A stretch of DNA of 13,128 nt, taken from Larix sibirica (Eukaryota > Streptophyta > Pinopsida > Pinales > Pinaceae). The stretch covers positions 61,713-74,840 of the forward strand of contig NWUY0300024537.1 of NCBI GenBank assembly GCA_004151065.3, in the 5' to 3' direction. The notes beneath the pieces were generated by a model. The model did no database searches and was not told the origin of the DNA. It saw only the letters and a list, made by a program, of their open reading frames with translations. Shown here one piece after another: positions 9,144 to 13,128 of this stretch (position 1 is its first letter; the number at the start of each line of letters is the position of its first letter). Made by a program: the position numbers and the translations under genes.

Positions 9144-9315
9144 CTCTCTACCAAATAACAATCAATATCTATGTCTCCAGCACCTTCATTCAGCCTGTTC
9201 ATCACAGCTGTAAGGAAAGGCTGGAGGCACCATCTCTGCTGTCTTCTCTGCTGTGCCATCACTAGGAGAATCAGTAGATGAGCAACAGGTAAGAACTCTT
9301 AACAATTTTCACATT

Positions 9316-9324
9316 AAGAGGGGA
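9316..9324 (+). other. Polypurine tract of the outer element
   Basis: AAGAGGGGA lies directly before the TGTTGG start of the 3' LTR, where plus-strand DNA synthesis is primed. It fixes the outer element's orientation as plus. Confidence 0.85.
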
Positions 9325-9606
9325 TGTTGGAGTATTAGCACTCCCAAACAAAGTTCAATGTAATAAAGTAATGTTAAATAAGTGACTTTAATGAAGAGTG
9401 TGATTATGTTACACATAATTAATAAAGGGTCATTAGGTGTCAATAATGTGAAGTAGTTAGGTCATATGGGTAGCCCAACTAACTTATTAACCAAACAAAA
9501 GAAAATCGTATTGATCGTATCAAATGACTCCATTAATGAAATATTTATTTGATTTATCTCCTCTCTCTCTCTCTCTCTCGTGAATGTTTATCACCAAAGT
9601 TTAACA
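9325..9606 (+). repeat. 3' LTR of the outer element
   Basis: It starts TGTTGGAGT and ends GTTTAACA, keeping the canonical TG...CA ends. The first 20 bases can fold back (GGAGT with ACTCC around ATTAGC). It is 8 bases longer than the 5' LTR, largely because of a CT microsatellite. Confidence 0.93.
9557..9579. repeat. CT microsatellite in the 3' LTR
   Basis: A pure CT run of 19 bases (9561-9579) extends a TCTC start at 9557. The same place in the 5' LTR holds only TCCCTCTCT, so the expansion happened after the two LTRs were made. Confidence 0.95.
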
Positions 9607-9611
9607 TAAAC
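9607..9611. repeat. Right target-site duplication TAAAC
   Basis: Exact copy of 6009-6013, directly after the 3' LTR. Without the insertion, 6013 would join 9612. Confidence 0.9.
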
Positions 9612-11090
9612 CAACCCCCACCCAAACACAGATATAGGCACAAAAACACAGCAACTAATTCGCCTCGCAACCTAGTATGACAAAGTCACAAAACACAGTT
9701 CATGGTTGTCTGCAGAAGATGGAATTGGCTAAGACAGAAAGGAGTGGGGATGCAAGATTGTTTTAAAACCATTTCAATTTTAAATATGGGATTTCTGCAG
9801 CAGTAATAACTGCCTATTCATAAAGGTTGTGGCACTCCCATGTAGAATAGCAGTCAAGATGTAGTAGAGAAGCAAAGAGTTAAGAACACAATAAAAAGTC
9901 TATCTTTTGTGAACGCTTATGTTTTAGTAGTACTATTGGTCAATATGATGTGCTATTAGTTTTTGTGTGCATATGTAGAAAGAAAGGTAACTACTACCAA
10001 CTTGTACCCAAAAGCAACACTCTGAGCATATCAAGGACATAATATTATTATTTTAGGAATCCACAGTGCCAATTCCCAACAGCTTTTATTGCCTAGGTTC
10101 TTACTCGTTCCACATGATAGCATAATCAAACATAGAAAGTGATTGGTCCACATTATATACAACCAAGGATGTCTACCTTTGATTATTTGTTGATAGGAAT
10201 TTTTGAATTTAGGGATTTGAAAAAAACAAATGATTTTATTTGCTTGCTTCCCATATACACATCTCCTAAGACTGTCTATCTGATTGCTACACTCTGAATA
10301 ATTTAACATGAGTAACCCACATACGCCAGAAACATTTGCTCCTATGTAGACACTACCTTCTATAAATACAAGTTCAACGTCTAAAACTAAATGCTGATCA
10401 ATAAAAAATATGCTTAGAAGATCATTGGCTTTGCTACTGATTACACATTGGAAAGGAGGGCCAAATTAAACAGAACCAGACTTCATGTACTACTATTTTC
10501 AATTCGGTCCAGTTAAAAGCATGAAATTGAAGTGTAGTTTTTTCTGTGATCCCCAGATTTTTAGAAATTCTTTCGCTGAAATCTCTCATGCTTCAAAAAA
10601 AATTGGCCAACCTTTCCTAATTGTTGACCGTGCTGCTTATATGCATGGATTGTAAAATATGTAGTAAATTGATCTGTGTTGTCTACCACCTCCCCATATT
10701 GGATCAGAACAAACCTTGCATCAAATTCTTCATTCTTCTTCCAATAATTGATCAGCACAATATAATGTTAAAATTCTTATCCTTTTCATTCCCACATTTG
10801 ACCAGCACTACACCTAGGTGGAATTTCATCTTCTTTTCATTTTCACATATGTATTATGATGCATACAAGGGAAATGAAGTCCTTCACTGTCCTCCTCACC
10901 TCCGGCTGTTTGAGTAATCCTAAAATATTGAACATTTTGTGAAATCTTTGGGAATTTTCGACATTGTTGTTGGGAAGCATTAAAAGTTTTATCTGACAAC
11001 TCTTTATAGCTTTAACCTGCCACTGCAAATATCGTGTGGTTAAGAGAATACAACCCCCCTACTACCACATCCATCCCTAGATTGGGCTTC
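9612..11090. other. Unassigned AT-rich stretch
   Basis: Only short open frames without motifs (for example 10031-10309 minus, 10621-10917 plus). No LTR, LINE or tRNA signal is visible and CpG is sparse. If the candidate gene at 11.2-12.3 kb is real, this would lie downstream of its 3' end. Confidence 0.5.
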
Positions 11091-11224
11091 AGCCCTCCCT
11101 CTTGACCAAGCAGACAGCGTGGAAGAGTTGGTCCATAAGGTACATACTACAAGTATTTCCAATTAATCTACTGAACGCACAAAAACAGAAACCAATACAA
11201 GATTCTGTTTTAGTGATAAAACTG

Positions 11225-12303
11225 TCATGCTGCCTTGACCAATCCCTTCCCTGGAACAGGAATCTGCACCTGTTGAACAAAATAGGCAACTCCCCCTTGC
11301 TGAAAGTTGGGGTTGGATCAGACCAATCAACCAGTCAAGCCATTGTCGCTAAACACCAAGTCAATCTAGAACCACTATATTTTCCCATTAAGATTCTTGC
11401 CACTCGCCTCTATTGCGAATCACATAAAAAAGCTTCATTTGACGATTATTTAGACCAAACAACAATAAGAGAATCAAAACATAAACTTGATCACGAAATG
11501 AGAAGATGCATAATGCAAAGGCAAAGATTGATATCATTCATGTTAATCTGCCAAGCACTACGTATCATAACTACAATTACGTGAATAAAATGAACCATTG
11601 CAAGCCAATCTCCTTGGTGATTGGGGTTCCGTTGCTTGCAGTATCGTATACTGTAGATATCGAGGCTTGTCCTGTAAGAGGGCATTTAAGAAATATGGAG
11701 CCATGGTAACCGAAGCTCTGAAGAGTACTCTATAAACGGGCACAGATTATTGATGCCAATAGTATTAAACTGTGGGTGCAACTGATGGTCCCATCAATAT
11801 TGATCAAATAACGATCGACCTCATGATTAAGGGCTAAAAGTAACGCCCACGAACAATTATATCAAAACAAAACACGCAATCTTATTAACACCACTTAACC
11901 TTTCAGAACAATTTCCTGCTTTATCAAAACAATTTCCATTCAGAATTCATGCTAAAATTTACAGTCGCAACTAATATTAAATCAGCTCATAACATTATTT
12001 TTTTTTGGTCTTTATCAAACATCACTGATGCTCTGAAACAAGGAATTTTGAATTTAGGTTTTTTTTCTCTTTTCAAAGTCAACCCAAAAAAATACAGATT
12101 GACTTGGATAACAGAAATTCCGCCATTAAGGCAGCAGGCAAATCAGCTGGAACGCCAGTTCTAATCTATGTGGGAAAATCAGGGTGCTCTGATTGAAGGA
12201 AAAAACACAGAAATTCAATCCGTGTAATGCATAAAATTGAAGATTATTTTGTTTTTAAATGAACGGGCACCTGATCGTAAGGAAGAGGTCCTTGGTCTTT
12301 CAT
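11225..12303 (-). CDS. Candidate split gene of unknown function (tentative exons)
   Basis: I do not recognise the product. Four minus-strand blocks look exon-like. A, 12303-12271, starts at ATG and encodes MKDQGPLPYDQ before GTGCCC. B, about 12165-12084, follows an ACATAG acceptor and encodes RTGVPADLPAALMAEFLLSK and seven further residues before GTTGAC, a poor donor. C, 11671-11581, follows CTCTTACAG and includes ASISTVYDTASNGTPITKE before GTAATT. D, 11299-11225, follows AACTTTCAG and encodes GGVAYFVQQVQIPVPGKG plus LVKAA and a TGA. A, B and C can be joined in phase, but C to D cannot without one more base, so an exon is missing or a boundary is wrong. Support is mainly reading quality, splice-like borders and higher CpG in 11.2-12.6 kb. 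It may be a gene, a pseudogene or coincidence. Confidence 0.25.
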
Positions 12304-12666
12304 GAGATGGCGGTGTGCTGCTCCGAGGGTTGGCTGGGCTGTGTGTGTATTTGAGTAGTTGATCACTGTGTAAAAGAAAACATATCACATTACACTGCAG
12401 AATCTCAAGCACACAAAACACACACCAGATGCGCCCTTCACGCATGAGATCATGACACTCGGCTTTTTCTGTCGACCATTTTGCCCCAATTGTCGTCGTT
12501 ATTTAACGGCAATTTTATCATGTTTTCTTCTTTTCCCATTGTCTCTTAGATTTTGTTTAAGGCGGTTCTTGGATATTTCCATTTCATTAAAAAAGAGGAG
12601 AGGAGTGTTTTCTTATCTTCTATGAAGGAAGGACACTGTCCCAAGTTAAAAGCATACATATTTACA

Positions 12667-12767
12667 ATAGATTTGGTTTATGTTTAAATATGGATTTATA
12701 TTTCTAATTGAAAAATTTTGAGAATAGATTTAGTTTTATGTTTAAATATGAATTTATATTTACAATT
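12667..12767. repeat. Direct repeat, 57-bp period
   Basis: About 43 bases at 12667-12709 recur at 12724-12767 with a few differences; both copies contain ATAGATTT, ATGTTTAAATATG and ATTTATATTT in that order. Confidence 0.85.
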
Positions 12768-12859
12768 AAAATAATGTTTGATTTAAAGTTATAAAAAAGT
12801 TTATTTATATAATAAAAAAATAATTTCTTTAAAAACATTGTATATCTATCATTATTAGT

Positions 12860-12952
12860 ATGAAAAAAAGTATATCATCATATTAATTTATATCTCATAT
12901 TAATATATAATAATGATATGAAAAAGTATATCATCATATTAATATATATCTC
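12860..12952. repeat. Direct repeat, about 57-bp period
   Basis: ATGAAAAA...GTATATCATCATATTAAT..ATATCTC occurs at 12860-12896 and again at 12918-12952. The copies differ mainly in the length of the A run. The spacing is close to that of the preceding repeat pair. Confidence 0.88.
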
Positions 12953-13060
12953 GTGAAAAAAATTATTATTTTAGTATATAAATTCAACATATATATCTTA
13001 CTAATTGTCAATTGAGTCAAGCTCTAGTGGTTCTAAGATGGAATGTTATCCTTATGCCTT

Positions 13061-13128
13061 AAATACTAAAGATATATTGTCATTTTCATTAAAAATCACC
13101 ACAAATACTAAAGATATATTGTCATTTT
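13061..13128. repeat. Perfect 26-bp direct repeat at the window end
   Basis: Bases 13061-13086 (AAATACTAAAGATATATTGT followed by CATTTT) recur exactly at 13103-13128, a 42-base period. The second copy ends on the last base of the window, so the array may continue beyond it. Confidence 0.97.

Larger units (their letters stand above)
7271..9304 (-). mobile_element. Nested partial Ty1/copia retrotransposon, minus strand
   Basis: Reading down the minus strand: an 841-bp LTR (9304 to 8464), an exact 12-base initiator-Met primer-binding site (8463-8452), a short leader, and a broken gag (8146-7271). Protease, integrase, reverse transcriptase, RNase H, purine tract and 3' LTR are not visible, so the element was deleted downstream of gag or inserted as a truncated copy. 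It lies inside the outer element in the opposite direction, only 20 bases from the outer 3' LTR. If ATTTT at 9305-9309 is its target duplication, the partner copy should lie left of 7271 next to a TGTTAAG terminus, and I cannot find that junction. Confidence 0.82.
8464..9304 (-). repeat. 5' LTR of the nested copia element (841 bp)
   Basis: On the minus strand it starts TGTTAAG and ends CTTAACA, a perfect 7-base terminal inverted repeat of the TG...CA class, and it abuts the primer-binding site. A TATA box lies at 8736-8731. U3 would run from 9304 to about 8700 and R-U5 from there to 8464. U3 carries a cluster of CATGCA motifs. A 95-codon open frame in U3 (9262-8975) has no recognisable motif and is probably chance. 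No second copy of this LTR is in the window. Confidence 0.88.
6014..9606 (+). mobile_element. Outer LTR retrotransposon, plus strand, carrying a nested insertion
   Basis: Two direct repeats of 274 and 282 bp bound this segment, and a perfect 5-bp target duplication (TAAAC) flanks it. The 5' LTR is followed by a decayed initiator-Met primer-binding site and the 3' LTR is preceded by the purine tract AAGAGGGGA, so the element reads on the plus strand. Of its own internal DNA, about 880-980 bases on the left (6288 to roughly 7170-7270) and 20 bases on the right (9305-9324) remain visible; no gag or pol protein can be recognised in them. The rest is an oppositely oriented copia fragment. With so little coding content the original may have been a small non-autonomous element, or its genes may have been deleted. 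The LTRs agree at roughly four positions in five by eye, so the insertion is old. Confidence 0.9.
12650..13020. other. Very AT-rich segment
   Basis: Long stretches are nearly free of G and C, with runs such as ATATAATAAAAAAATAA and many TATA-like words. It contains two diverged direct repeats listed separately and no gene. Such DNA can act as a matrix attachment region or simply be decayed repeat; nothing in the sequence decides. Confidence 0.7.

Noticed and set aside
8975-9262. 95-codon minus-strand open frame
   Set aside because: It lies wholly in the U3 part of the nested copia LTR and reads through the repeated CATGCATG motifs, so it is most likely chance.
11102-11584. 160-codon plus-strand open frame, the longest in the window
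   Set aside because: Its translation has no recognisable motif or domain, and the minus strand of the same interval gives more protein-like pieces with splice-like borders. Length alone is not enough in this composition.
11631-11680. Plus-strand mini-exon between CTTGCAG and GTAAGA
   Set aside because: The borders are good, but the 32-base block has no plus-strand partner exons. The same bases contain a minus-strand acceptor that fits neighbouring blocks better. I keep it only as an alternative.

Overview
The window looks like nuclear DNA of a land plant, probably one with a large, repeat-rich genome; a conifer or other gymnosperm is my guess, not something the sequence proves. The reasons are AT-rich composition with few CpG sites over most of its length, layers of decayed plant-type retrotransposons, primer-binding sites matching the plant initiator tRNA-Met, and no long intact reading frame. 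I see no tRNA, rRNA, CRISPR array or bacterial-type operon. None of the longer open frames reads as an intact gene.

Layout. Bases 1-3695 have the character of one long non-coding retrotransposon region: a TATA box near 2387, a polyadenylation signal near 2442 and a possible terminal inverted repeat at its two ends. They may be a single very long LTR. A short 19-bp tandem repeat follows (3696-3747). Bases 3750-5190 are mostly unassigned, with one weak minus-strand reading frame at 4261-4789. Bases 5193-5942 (minus) are a dead LINE fragment, recognised from the protein region that follows reverse transcriptase. It carries a 110-bp tandem duplication.

The clearest structure is a nested pair of LTR retrotransposons at 6014-9606. 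The outer element is on the plus strand, with LTRs of about 280 bp, a 5-bp target duplication (TAAAC), a decayed primer-binding site and a purine tract. Inside it, in the opposite direction, lies a partial Ty1/copia element: an 841-bp LTR (8464-9304), a perfect 12-base primer-binding site (8452-8463) and a broken gag gene (7271-8146). Its pol genes and second LTR are not visible.

Bases 9612-11090 show nothing I can name. Bases 11.2-12.6 kb are different: CpG is noticeably more frequent, and several short minus-strand blocks could be exons of an unidentified low-copy gene. The last 480 bases are very AT-rich with short direct repeats.

Order of events, inferred: the LINE fragment came first or independently. 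The outer LTR element then inserted beside it, and the copia element inserted into the outer one in the reverse direction and later lost its 3' portion. I do not find a new functional system here. The most useful leads are the nested pair, the cluster of RY motifs in the inner LTR, and the candidate split gene.
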